From contig SHYS01000021.1 of assembly GCA_009692685.1 (NCBI GenBank), forward strand, positions 1 to 17,418: 17,418 nucleotides of DNA, given 5' to 3'. The stretch comes from Dehalococcoidia bacterium. Lineage in GTDB: Bacteria; Chloroflexota; Dehalococcoidia; UBA2979. Positions 1 through 6,705 of this stretch are shown one piece after another. The translations under genes and the position numbers were made by a program. The notes beneath the pieces were generated by a model. It was not told where the DNA came from and made no database searches. It saw nothing but the letters and a program-made list of their open reading frames with translations. Positions within the stretch are counted from its first letter, which is position 1. The number at the start of each line of letters is the position of its first letter.

Positions 1-479
1 ACGCGTTCGAAACGAGTGCCCTGCGCGTCGTACACCTGTACGCCTTTGCCCTGCCCCGCCGAGATCAACACCACCGTCACGCCCGCCACCGTCGCCTGCA
101 CCATGCGCGCCTGCTCCACCGCCTCGACTGGATACGCGCGCCACACCCCGCCGAGGTTCACACCCACCACGCGCACCTTCGCCGCGAACCGCGGATCGAG
201 GCTCGCGAACGGGAACGGTGGCCGCTCTATGCCGCCCTCGCCTCGCCTCGCCTCGCCTCGCCTCGCCCTCGGCATAGTCACGCACGAATCCGGTATCGAG
301 GGCGAGCACGACGCTGGCGGCGTTGAGGCCACTGTCGGCGTCGCGGTGACCCCTGGTCGGAACACCGCCTCCGCCGTCGGCGTGGCCCGTACCCCACCCG
401 GTACCGCGCACCCACCGAGGGCACACGCCAGCAGTGCCACGCCCCCTGCCGTCAGCAGCACGCGGGCCGGTCCCTCCAT
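1..479 (-). pseudogene. DUF3179-type lipoprotein remnant, internally deleted and frameshifted, runs off the left edge
   Basis: Reading the minus strand from an ATG at 479, the first residues form a lipoprotein signal peptide (MEGPARVLLTAGGV, then a hydrophobic run ending in the lipobox LGGC). About 40 residues on, the frame changes near 345-360. The new frame reads VVLALDTGFVRDYAEGG, which matches the centre of DUF3179 proteins (typically LSTDTG..RDY). After the pentamer repeat the frame changes again to FASLDPRFAAKVRVVGV, GGVWRAYPVEAV and VQVYDAQGTRFER, the usual second half of DUF3179 with its VxGV..GG..AYP core. The first half, with its YCPL..TAVVFDR region, is absent, so roughly 150-200 residues appear to have been deleted. 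The gene continues beyond base 1. DUF3179 has no established biochemical function; the signal peptide implies a membrane-anchored exported protein. The family call comes from remembered motifs. Confidence 0.6.
236..271. repeat. CCTCG pentanucleotide tandem repeat inside the DUF3179 remnant
   Basis: Six perfect CCTCG units occupy 236-265, followed by a seventh copy with one extra C (CCCTCG, 266-271). If 241-271 (31 bases) is removed, the flanking minus-strand frame reads continuously as DYAEGGIERPPF, so the array looks like an expansion of an original CCCTCG. The 31 extra bases add one base modulo three. Gain of one unit, or loss of two, would bring the two flanking frames back into register. 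Confidence 0.9.
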
Positions 480-511
480 CTTGTCGCACGGGGCGCACGA
501 TGTAGGACACG

Positions 512-625
512 ATGCTGGAGACACCGGAAGCACTGAGCGCGCTGCAAGCGCTGCTGGACCGCAGTCATGGTGGTGGCGGGGCGCACCTCGGCAGCATTGT
601 CACCAACGAGCGGCGCCTCGCCGCC
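512..625 (+). pseudogene. N-terminal remnant of a pyridoxamine-5'-phosphate-oxidase-family gene
   Basis: From ATG 512 the frame reads MLETPEALSALQALLDRS, then GAHLGSIVTNERRLAA. This resembles the N-terminal helix and ERRL motif that precede the FMN-binding barrel in a group of actinobacterial and chloroflexotan PPOX-family proteins. An AGGA sits just upstream as a possible ribosome binding site. After about 38 residues the resemblance ends at 625, where a piece of a different gene on the opposite strand begins. The remainder of the FMN-binding domain is missing. The start lies 32 bases from the divergent DUF3179 remnant start at 479. The assignment rests on remembered N-terminal motifs, so the family is a moderate call; that the gene is truncated is clearer. 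Confidence 0.45.
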
Positions 626-734
626 GTTGCCCGAGTTCGCGTTTTCCCGCGAGGCGCAAGGCGAGGAGTAGCACGCCGTAGATCAGCGCTGTCCACAGCG
701 CGATTTCCCAGAGGTCAACTTCGGGTGTGAACAC
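600..734 (-). pseudogene. N-terminal remnant of a DUF421 (YetF/YcaP-type) membrane protein
   Basis: From a GTG at 734 the minus strand reads VFTPEVDLWEIALWTALIYG, then LLLALRLAGKRELGQ. This is the first transmembrane helix and the GKRELGQ motif that open DUF421 proteins, where MTPFDLVxLLL normally follows. Here the homology stops at 627 and the frame ends at a TGA (602-600) after a few unrelated residues. Intact DUF421 proteins are usually about 150-240 residues with several helices and a cytoplasmic domain; about 36 residues remain. The break point abuts the end of the PPOX-like remnant, so the two N-termini face each other tail to tail, as expected if one deletion removed the 3' parts of two convergent genes. 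Confidence 0.65.
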
Positions 735-820
735 ATTGCCTCTGGGGCCGCTCTGCGCTCGTGGACGCTTGTTCGCAGCATGCACCTCGTCGGGCCCGAG
801 GTAGGGGTGGAATCTGAGCG
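735..820. other. short intergenic gap, nothing recognised
   Basis: These 86 bases separate the DUF421 remnant from the stop codon of the flavoprotein gene. They should hold the lost promoter and leader of the DUF421 gene. No hairpin with a T-tract, ORF or repeat is visible. Confidence 0.5.
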
Positions 821-2008
821 CTAGCCGCGCGTGACGCGCCGCGACGTGATTAGGCGGCTGATCTTCGCCGTGGGACGCAGGAGGTGGTAACTCAGCGGCC
901 CCGCTACGTGCGTCAGGTCGATGTAGGTCACCTCGCCACGGATCATCCGGCACGCGCCGTTCCAGAACGGGCCCAGGTGCTGGAGCATCCAGACGAACGG
1001 TGTCGGATTCACGTTGAAGATCTCCATCAGCGCCTGTGACACCTCGAACTCCGGCAGGTACTCGCGCTCCAGCGTTGCCTGATACCCCGCGAGCGTCGCG
1101 ACCCGCCCATCGAGGTAGTCGCGCACGCTCGTCGCGACCGCTGTGCCGGAGAGGAGCGCCGCGGTGATCCCCTCGCCTGAAAGCGGGTCGACGAGACCTG
1201 CCGCGTCCCCCACCACCGCCGAACCGGCAGCGGCCATCACCATCCCGTGCCGCTGCATCGGTAGGTGGTGACCGCGCAGACCGGTCACGTCCTCGAAGTC
1301 GAGTCCGTACGTGCGACACAGACGCTGGAGCGCGGGCCGCAGGATGGGTCCCGCCGCTGCCTTCCACCCACCGACACCGACGTTGATGTGGTCGCCCTTC
1401 GGGAACACCCAGCCGTAGCCGCCAGGCACATGGCCGAAGTTCAGCGTGACCTTCCCCCGGAACTCGGCAGGCACGCCCGAAGGGAACGCGATGTTTCCCT
1501 CCAGCGCGACCGCGCTCTCGCCCGCCGCCTCGTACCCGAGGCGGTTGCCGACAATGCCGTTCGCGCCGTCCGCGCCGATGACCACGCGGGCGTGATGCGT
1601 CCCGTCCTTCGTCCGCACCTCAAACGTCCCGTCGCCGAGTTGGCGCACGTCCGTCACTGTCTGCCCATCGCGGAACTCGACGCCTGCCTCCTGCGCCTTC
1701 TCGGCGAGGAACGCATCGAGGTGGCGGCGCTGGGTCATGTACGTGAGCGGTGCCTTCGCCTGACGCGTGACCTCGCGACGCTCGCGGACGCGCATCCGGG
1801 CGGCCGTGACCACGTCCTCCACGACCGGATCGATGGAGAACGGGAGGATGTTTGCGCCTCGGATGGTCACCCCGCCGCCACATGGCTTGTCACGCGGGAA
1901 CTTCGCGCGGTCAAGCAGTAACACCGAGGCGCCCCCGGCAGCGATGCCGCGCGCGGCGGTGCTGCCGCCCGGCCCGGCCCCCACCACGATGACCTCGACG
2001 TCTGTCAC
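821..2008 (-). CDS. Geranylgeranyl reductase family FAD-dependent oxidoreductase
   Basis: This 395-residue protein belongs to the FAD-dependent geranylgeranyl-reductase-like flavoproteins, which saturate isoprenoid double bonds in lipids, quinones or pigments using reduced flavin. The N-terminus has the dinucleotide-binding GAGPGG (residues 10-15), followed by KPCGGG at about 40-46, typical of this family. A second FAD motif VIGADG lies near 146-151, and GDAAGLVDPLSGEGI near 290 contacts the flavin ribityl chain. Length is normal. The GTG at 2008 is chosen because it gives VTDVEVIVVGAGPGG directly and overlaps the upstream stop as GTGA; longer readings of this frame enter the neighbouring gene. 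Translation is therefore probably coupled to the PH-domain gene. The substrate is unknown: menaquinone side chain or polyprenyl lipid are plausible, and no bacteriochlorophyll genes are nearby. Confidence 0.88.
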   Translation of the reverse strand: MTDVEVIVVGAGPGGSTAARGIAAGGASVLLLDRAKFPRDKPCGGGVTIRGANILPFSIDPVVEDVVTAARMRVRERREVTRQAKAPLTYMTQRRHLDAFLAEKAQEAGVEFRDGQTVTDVRQLGDGTFEVRTKDGTHHARVVIGADGANGIVGNRLGYEAAGESAVALEGNIAFPSGVPAEFRGKVTLNFGHVPGGYGWVFPKGDHINVGVGGWKAAAGPILRPALQRLCRTYGLDFEDVTGLRGHHLPMQRHGMVMAAAGSAVVGDAAGLVDPLSGEGITAALLSGTAVATSVRDYLDGRVATLAGYQATLEREYLPEFEVSQALMEIFNVNPTPFVWMLQHLGPFWNGACRMIRGEVTYIDLTHVAGPLSYHLLRPTAKISRLITSRRVTRG

Positions 2009-2910
2009 GCGGCACGTACCAGCGCAGCACCCAGGGCAGCGAGCAGTGCGACCTGCACCCCAACCCCCGCGAGCAGCACGGTGTACGAGGCCACCCGATC
2101 CCACATCGCGAACCCGAGCGCGAGCACGAGGTCGACCCCGAAGACCAGCGCCGCCGCCCGTGGCACATCGACCAGTCGAGTACGCGCAGCGACGTCGGTC
2201 AGGGACCGCGGGTCTCCCGGCGGGAACACGAACGGCAGCAGTTCCGGCAACGCCCCGTACCGCACGCCGAGGATGACCGCATCCAAGATGCATAGCACTG
2301 CACACGCGGTGACGAGGCTGAGCGCACGGCGGTCGCTCCAGAAGCCCTGCAGCGTCGGCAGCGTCCGCTCGACGTGGTGGACGACGGCTGCGGTAGGGCC
2401 GAGGTCCTGGCGCACTTGGATCTCGCGAGCGAAGGCAGCCGGGTCCGGGACGGAGATCGCGTAGTTGCGCTCGCTCGTCATCACGTAGAGCACCTGCTCG
2501 GGTGTCTGGTGCGTCGAGTAAAACAACACCGACCCGATCCGCCGGATCTCCGCGCTCCCGATGTGGTAGCCAAACCACGAGATCCCATGCACCCGCGGCA
2601 CCTCGAGTGAGATGCCCGGCACCAGCCGCTCGATGGACTGCAGGGGCACGATCTGGCGGATCCCCGCCCACGCGATCACGAGGCCGTTGCGGTCGACGGT
2701 GTAGCGGAGCGAGGCCAGCGCCAGCGTCCAGTAGGCGAACAGCGTCGCGAGCGTCGCCGCTCCGCCTGCGCCGAGCCACGCCCCCACCGTCGCGAGGTCG
2801 GTGTCACGCCCGCGCGCGAATACGACGAGCAGCAAGGCGACAGCGAGCGCCCATGCGACGAACACGCCGCCCATCATCAGGCCCAGCGTCCGGGGTGGCT
2901 GGTAGTGCAA
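2005..2910 (-). CDS. Membrane protein with bacterial PH-like domain
   Basis: This 301-residue protein has two N-terminal transmembrane helices (about residues 10-32 and 43-68). A beta-rich segment follows, beginning RYTVDRNGLVIAWAGIRQIV at 69-88 and continuing to QSIERLVPG, which resembles the bacterial PH domains found in small membrane proteins. Three more hydrophobic helices lie at about 200-225, 248-268 and 275-300. The start is a TTG at 2910, preceded at close spacing by GGGAGG on the minus strand; an alternative ATG lies 11 codons further in, but it has poorer support. The stop overlaps the GTG of the flavoprotein gene by four bases. Function is unknown. The coupling suggests that both products act at the membrane, which is inference only. 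Confidence 0.72.
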   Translation of the reverse strand: MHYQPPRTLGLMMGGVFVAWALAVALLLVVFARGRDTDLATVGAWLGAGGAATLATLFAYWTLALASLRYTVDRNGLVIAWAGIRQIVPLQSIERLVPGISLEVPRVHGISWFGYHIGSAEIRRIGSVLFYSTHQTPEQVLYVMTSERNYAISVPDPAAFAREIQVRQDLGPTAAVVHHVERTLPTLQGFWSDRRALSLVTACAVLCILDAVILGVRYGALPELLPFVFPPGDPRSLTDVAARTRLVDVPRAAALVFGVDLVLALGFAMWDRVASYTVLLAGVGVQVALLAALGAALVRAA

Positions 2911-2960
2911 CAGACCTCCCGTGCGGGCTGCCCGGGATCACGGGCGGCGCACCTTCGAGT

Positions 2961-2990
2961 CTACCCGCCCGACTGGCTACAGGCGGGTAG
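2961..2990. terminator. Inverted repeat downstream of ilvE, possible terminator
   Basis: A perfect 9-bp stem, CTACCCGCC (2961-2969) with GGCGGGTAG (2982-2990), encloses a 12-base loop. It lies 28 bases past the aminotransferase stop on the minus strand and before the PH-domain gene. There is no T-tract on either side, so it may end or attenuate transcription, or be a binding site for a regulator of the next gene. Confidence 0.4.
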
Positions 2991-3017
2991 TCCTCGTGGT
3001 CGTGGATTCGATGCGGG

Positions 3018-3956
3018 CTACGCGCGGACGCCGGCGCGCGCGTACACGGGCGTCAGCCACGAGGTGTACGCCGACTGGCGGCCAGTGATGCTGCTGAAGT
3101 ACAGCGACTGCAGCCGCTTCGAGATGGGGCCGGGCTTGCCGTCGCCGACGGGCACGCGGTCGACTTCGACCACCGGAGTGAGGTGGGCGGCGGTGCCTGT
3201 CATGAACACCTCGTCGGCGATGTACAACTCGGAACGGTCGATCGAGCGCCGCTCTACCGATAGCCCCATCTCCTTCGCCGCGAGTTCGAGCGCCGTCTCC
3301 AGGGTGATGCCTTCGAGGATGTTGTCGCTGGGGGCAGGTGTGATCAGTTTGCCGTTGCGGATCATCACGATGTTCTCACCCGAGCCCTCGGAGACATGCC
3401 CGTCCTGGTTGAGCATGATCGCCTCATCGAAGCCATTCAGTTGGGCCTCGCTCTTGGCCATCGCGTTGTTTACGTACAGGCCGTTCACCTTCGCCCGCGC
3501 GGGGATCTCGGTGTCGTCCACCCGCCGCCACGACGAGGTCGCGCAGCGCGCGCCCTGCTCCGGGTCGAGGTAGGCGCCGAACGGCGTGACGTAGACGAGG
3601 AAGTCCCACTCGAGGTTGTGCATGCGCACGCCCACGATCTCCGAGGACATGTAGATCATCGGGCGGACGTAGACGTCCTCCTTGAAGCCGGACTTTTCCA
3701 CGACCTGCTGGATGATGTTGGCAGCTTCCTCGTCGTTGAATCGCAGCCCCATCCGCATGATCTTGGCGCTCTGGCGAATGCGCTTGACGTGGTCTTCCAC
3801 GCGGAACAGGTACAACTCGTTCTGCTCGGCGTTCCAGTTGCCGCGGACACCCTCGAATACCGCCGTCCCATAGTTGAAGGCGTGCGTCATCACGTTGATG
3901 TTCGCCTGCTCCAGCGGGACAATCTGGCCCCGGAAGAACGCCATGGGTGTGGCCAT
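3018..3956 (-). CDS. ilvE: Branched-chain-amino-acid aminotransferase (class IV PLP enzyme)
   Basis: This 312-residue class IV aminotransferase would interconvert valine, leucine and isoleucine with their 2-oxo acids, using glutamate/2-oxoglutarate in the cytoplasm. The sequence runs from MTHAFNYGTAVFEGVRG (residues 23-39) through RPMIYMSS and the PLP-lysine region RAKVNGLYVNN (Lys156), to EGSGENI (190-196), ILEGIT (213-218) and FMTGTAAHLTPV (251-262), all standard for IlvE. Length is normal. The ATG at 3956 is chosen because GAAGGAG lies seven bases upstream; the longer open frame to 4097 would start inside the leader hairpins. The gene is preceded by a 222-base region with large inverted repeats, so expression may be controlled at the leader. 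No ilv or leu biosynthetic neighbours are present. A D-amino acid transaminase is less likely given the FEGVRG and TGTAAHLTPV signatures. Confidence 0.92.
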   Translation of the reverse strand: MATPMAFFRGQIVPLEQANINVMTHAFNYGTAVFEGVRGNWNAEQNELYLFRVEDHVKRIRQSAKIMRMGLRFNDEEAANIIQQVVEKSGFKEDVYVRPMIYMSSEIVGVRMHNLEWDFLVYVTPFGAYLDPEQGARCATSSWRRVDDTEIPARAKVNGLYVNNAMAKSEAQLNGFDEAIMLNQDGHVSEGSGENIVMIRNGKLITPAPSDNILEGITLETALELAAKEMGLSVERRSIDRSELYIADEVFMTGTAAHLTPVVEVDRVPVGDGKPGPISKRLQSLYFSSITGRQSAYTSWLTPVYARAGVRA

Positions 3957-4021
3957 CGAGTGGCTCCTTCGTTCGCCGGCCCGCGACGGCGACGGCGGTG
4001 CTGGGGCTAGAACCGTGCCCG

Positions 4022-4084
4022 GCCCCGAGAGGGGCGAGGATACGGAGCGCGGCTGGCCCCGGCAAGGCTCGCTCCGTATCCTCG
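4022..4084. promoter_or_regulatory. Structured leader of ilvE: adjacent perfect inverted repeats
   Basis: A perfect 15-bp inverted repeat pairs CGAGGATACGGAGCG (4035-4049) with its complement at 4070-4084 around a 20-base loop. Beside it, GCCCC (4022-4026) and GGGGC (4031-4035) form a 5-bp stem with a four-base loop, sharing one base with the large stem. Transcribed as the ilvE leader, the long hairpin comes first and the short GC hairpin follows. The arrangement could act as an attenuator or protected leader, but no leader peptide rich in branched-chain codons and no T-box consensus was found. It also lies in the upstream region of the divergent MBL gene. Confidence 0.5.
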
Positions 4085-4120
4085 ACAGGCGGTGCATCCG
4101 AGTGGTTCAGCCGCAGCACG

Positions 4121-4168
4121 CGCCTATCCTGCGTGAGAGATCCTTGGTGGGACAGACCGGGATAGGCG
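4121..4168. promoter_or_regulatory. Inverted repeat just upstream of the MBL gene
   Basis: CGCCTATCC (4121-4129) pairs perfectly with GGATAGGCG (4160-4168) across 30 bases. The right arm ends where the GGAGG ribosome binding site of the MBL gene begins (start 4179), so a folded transcript could hide that site. Alternatively the two half-sites could bind a regulator of the divergent promoters. Confidence 0.4.
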
Positions 4169-4178
4169 GAGGGGCGCG

Positions 4179-5075
4179 ATGACCATCCCGAGCGGCGCGC
4201 TGTACCAGGTCGGCAGCGTCCAGTTCGCCGTGGTGAACGACGGCGACTACTTCTACGACGCTGGGGCGGTCTTCGGCGTGGTACCTCGGATCATGTGGGA
4301 GCGGCAGATCGAGGGACTGGACCACCAGCACCGGCTCACGCTCGGCCTCAACTGCCTGCTGCTCCGCTCCCGAGGCAAGACGATCCTGATCGAGACCGGC
4401 GTCGGCGGGAAACCCGGCGACCGCGACTCCTCTTCCTCCGCCTCCGAGGGCACGCTGCTCACCTCGCTCGCCGCGATCGGCGTCCAGCCCGCCGACATCG
4501 ATGTCGTCGTAAACACGCACCTGCACGCGGATCACTGTGGCTGGAATACCTCGGCGGACGCCGCCGGCGTGCTTACTCCCACGTTCCCGAACGCCACCTA
4601 CGTGATGAGCGCGACGGAATGGCGCGACGCCACCCACCCGAACGAGCGCACCCGCGCCACTTATCTCGCGCGGAACCTCGACCCGATCGCCGACCAACTC
4701 GATCTGATCGAGGGCGAACGTGCCATCACCGACGAAGTGATCTTCGTGCCCGCACCCGGCCATACCGAGGGCCACAGCACCGTCATCATCCGCAGCGGGC
4801 AGGAGTGGGGTGTCTACCTCGGTGACATGGCACAGCACCGCGTCCAGTTGGAGCGCACCCCGTGGGTCTCTGGCCTCGACATCCTCCCCCTCGTCTCACT
4901 GGAGACGAAGAAGCGCCTGATGGACGAGTGCATCGAGGCGGGCGCACTCATCGCCTTCTGCCACGGCGCCTACCCCGGTGTCGGCCGCATGACTCGCACC
5001 GCCGAGGGCCACCGCAAGTGGGTGGACGTCGCTCCGCTCGGACCGCACGAGCACCCGAGTGGCCATACGGCGTGA
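4179..5075 (+). CDS. MBL-fold metallo-hydrolase (lactonase-like)
   Basis: This 298-residue metallo-beta-lactamase-fold protein has the metal-binding signature HLHADH at residues 114-119, with His195 in APGHTEGH, Asp216 in YLGDMAQH and His262 in FCHGAYPG. These supply the expected ligands for a binuclear zinc or iron site. NCLLLRSRGKTILIETG near 58-74 is typical of the quorum-quenching-lactonase and related hydrolase branch. No signal peptide is visible, so it is probably cytoplasmic. The start at ATG 4179 has GGAGG about six bases upstream. Its stop overlaps the GTG of the GcvT-like gene (GTGA, 5072-5075), so the two are probably translated as a coupled pair. The substrate cannot be read from the sequence; a lactone or ester hydrolase is the family-based guess. 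Confidence 0.88.
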   Translation: MTIPSGALYQVGSVQFAVVNDGDYFYDAGAVFGVVPRIMWERQIEGLDHQHRLTLGLNCLLLRSRGKTILIETGVGGKPGDRDSSSSASEGTLLTSLAAIGVQPADIDVVVNTHLHADHCGWNTSADAAGVLTPTFPNATYVMSATEWRDATHPNERTRATYLARNLDPIADQLDLIEGERAITDEVIFVPAPGHTEGHSTVIIRSGQEWGVYLGDMAQHRVQLERTPWVSGLDILPLVSLETKKRLMDECIEAGALIAFCHGAYPGVGRMTRTAEGHRKWVDVAPLGPHEHPSGHTA

Positions 5076-6286
5076 CGAGTTTCATCGACCCCGACGATCT
5101 GCTCCCCGTGATCTCGGTTCACCCGGGTATCGATCAGTCCGAGGTGGCCTCGGACGGGCACATTCACACCTCGGGGCTGACGGGGGAGCGGACGAACGTC
5201 TTGCCGCTCGCCCACCTGCACATGAAGGCGGACTGGCACCCCGCACCCGTCCACGGCTGGACGCTCCCACTCTGGTACGGCGGCACCTACGACGAGCAGC
5301 AGTCCGCGCGCGAGTCCGCCGTTATCTGGGACCGCTCTCACGTCGGCCGGTACTACGTCACCGGTGACGGAGCAGCCGACGTACTCTCGCGCGTCTTCGC
5401 GACTGACGCCCGGCGCGTCCCCGTGGGCGCGATCGCGCGCCTCGTCGCCTGCCGGGAGGACGGCAGCGTGCTGGACATCGCCACCGCGTGCCACCTTGAT
5501 GTGGGTCGGTGGTTCGTCATGAGCGGGCCGCGGGCGCAAGTGCGGCTGCGCGAGGCGATCGCCGCCGCCGTGCGTCCCGGCGAGGACGTCCAGGTGCGCG
5601 ATCGGATGGCGGAGTCAGTGCTGCTCGCCGTCGCCGGGCCGAAGGCTGCGAGCCTCCTCGAACAGGTCGTGGGCAACATCCCCAACGCCGTCCCGCTCGG
5701 CGAGGCGCACGAGGTACTTCTCGGCGGCTGGCGCGCGCTCGTCGCGCACACCTCGGAGGTCGGCGAGGAGACCTACTGGGTCCTCGTCGCACCCGAGGTC
5801 GGTGAGCATGTCTGGGAGAACGCCGTCTCGGTGGGCATCGCCCCCGCCGGCCTCGCCGCCTGGGACACGATGCGCATCGAGGCCGGAGTGATCGAGGCCC
5901 CCGGCGAAACGCCGCTCCCTGCTACCCCGTACCACGCCGGCCTCGGAGATCTCGTCGACCTCGAAGACGCTGAGGGCCCGCGCGCCTTCCCCGGCGCCGA
6001 GGCGCTGTGCACAATCCACGCCGCCGGTGCCGAACGCGTGCTGTCTGGCCTGCGGATGGACGGCCCCCGCCTCGCGAAGCGCGGATCGAGGATCAGCGGC
6101 GCAGCGGGCGACCTCGGCGGGTGCATTGCAGCGGTGTTCTCGCCCGCCCTCGGCACCGGCATCGCCCTCGCCTATCTACCCCCTGACCTCCTCCGCGTCA
6201 TCGTGGACACGGACGGCACCCCCCAACCCGCCGATGTCGTCGCACTCCCGTTCTTGCATGGCCCTCGCGGGGCGGCGACGAAGTAG
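5072..6286 (+). CDS. GcvT-like aminomethyltransferase / folate-dependent protein
   Basis: This 404-residue protein resembles the T-protein of the glycine cleavage system and its folate-binding relatives. After about 45 unconserved residues, LPLWYGGTYDEQQSARESA (65-83), WDRSHVGRYYVTG (86-98) and FATDARRVPVG (109-119) match the GcvT pattern of GG..EE..AVR, D.SH.G.....G and the TND region; Asp112 aligns with the catalytic aspartate. LAAWDTMRIEAGV and the stretch before PFLHG match the C-terminal half. GTG 5072 is chosen because it overlaps the MBL stop; the longer reading enters the MBL gene in another frame. No glycine-cleavage P, H or L genes are nearby, so a demethylase or methyl-transfer role in catabolism is more likely than glycine cleavage. 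The substrate is unknown. The stop is five bases from the convergent VOC gene. Confidence 0.8.
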   Translation: MTSFIDPDDLLPVISVHPGIDQSEVASDGHIHTSGLTGERTNVLPLAHLHMKADWHPAPVHGWTLPLWYGGTYDEQQSARESAVIWDRSHVGRYYVTGDGAADVLSRVFATDARRVPVGAIARLVACREDGSVLDIATACHLDVGRWFVMSGPRAQVRLREAIAAAVRPGEDVQVRDRMAESVLLAVAGPKAASLLEQVVGNIPNAVPLGEAHEVLLGGWRALVAHTSEVGEETYWVLVAPEVGEHVWENAVSVGIAPAGLAAWDTMRIEAGVIEAPGETPLPATPYHAGLGDLVDLEDAEGPRAFPGAEALCTIHAAGAERVLSGLRMDGPRLAKRGSRISGAAGDLGGCIAAVFSPALGTGIALAYLPPDLLRVIVDTDGTPQPADVVALPFLHGPRGAATK

Positions 6287-6291
6287 CCGCC

Positions 6292-6680
6292 CTACTTCGC
6301 CAGCGGGATCTCCGAGGCGAGTGCGAGCAGGTTGCCATCACCGTCCTCGAAGGAGGTCATCCACAGTTCCATCGAGGCGTCCTTATGGACGATGTGCGCG
6401 CCTTCGGGCTCCATCTGCACGCTGTGGGAGACGAGGTGGGCGTGGCCTGCGTGGATGTCCGCGACACGGAAATACAGCGGCGAACCGGGGGGTGGTCGAA
6501 CCTCGGGTTCTCCGGGATGTCCAGCATCAGCCGCACGCCGCCGAGGTCGAAGAACGCGAGGTTGCCCGCCTGGAACAGGAACGGCAGCCCGAGGATGTCG
6601 CGGTAGAACGCGACCGCGCGGTTGATGTCTTTCACGTTCATCGCGATCTGCAGCAGTCCCTGCGAGTCGACTCCGGTCAT
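6292..6680 (-). pseudogene. VOC (glyoxalase/bleomycin resistance) family protein, frameshifted at a C6 tract
   Basis: From ATG 6680, preceded by AGGAG, the minus strand reads LLQIAMNVKDINRAVAFYRD, then ILGLPFLFQ and LAFFDLGGVRLML, the first beta-alpha-beta-beta-beta module of the VOC superfamily. At the run of six C (G on the plus strand, 6487-6492) the frame breaks. In the next frame the protein continues as GSPLYFRVADIHAG, MELWMTSFEDGDGNLLAL and ends at 6292. One more C (or two fewer) restores a protein of about 129 residues, the normal length. The metal-site position in the first strand is Gln rather than His. It lies 25 bases after the SDR stop and is probably cotranscribed. It is either a sequencing error, a phase-variable tract or a recent mutation; the function of the intact form is unknown. 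Confidence 0.8.
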
Positions 6681-6705
6681 CGAGGTCTCCTATCGGTCGT
6701 GTGCG

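Noticed and set aside
236..271. CRISPR-like array
   Set aside because: The unit is five bases with no spacers; it is a simple tandem repeat.
16..681. Plus-strand open frame of 221 codons at the left end
   Set aside because: Its composition is low complexity (Thr, Ala, Arg, Pro rich) and it covers the repeat and parts of three remnants whose protein motifs lie in other frames.
2009..2779. N-terminal extension of the flavoprotein frame to 652 residues
   Set aside because: The extra part is an Arg/Ala/Gly-rich shadow of the PH-domain gene. The GAGPGG motif begins just after the GTG at 2008, which fits a normal family N-terminus.
3957..4097. Upstream extension of ilvE to 359 residues
   Set aside because: It would translate the leader hairpins. 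ATG 3956 has GAAGGAG at good spacing and gives the normal IlvE length.
3957..4178. T-box or leader-peptide attenuator before ilvE
   Set aside because: No GGTGGNACCGCG-like T-box element was found and no short ORF rich in branched-chain codons precedes the hairpins, so only structured inverted repeats are reported.
5072..6286. Authentic glycine cleavage T-protein (gcvT)
   Set aside because: There are no gcvP, gcvH or lpd genes nearby, the N-terminus has about 45 extra residues, and similarity is only to the broad family, so no gene symbol is given.
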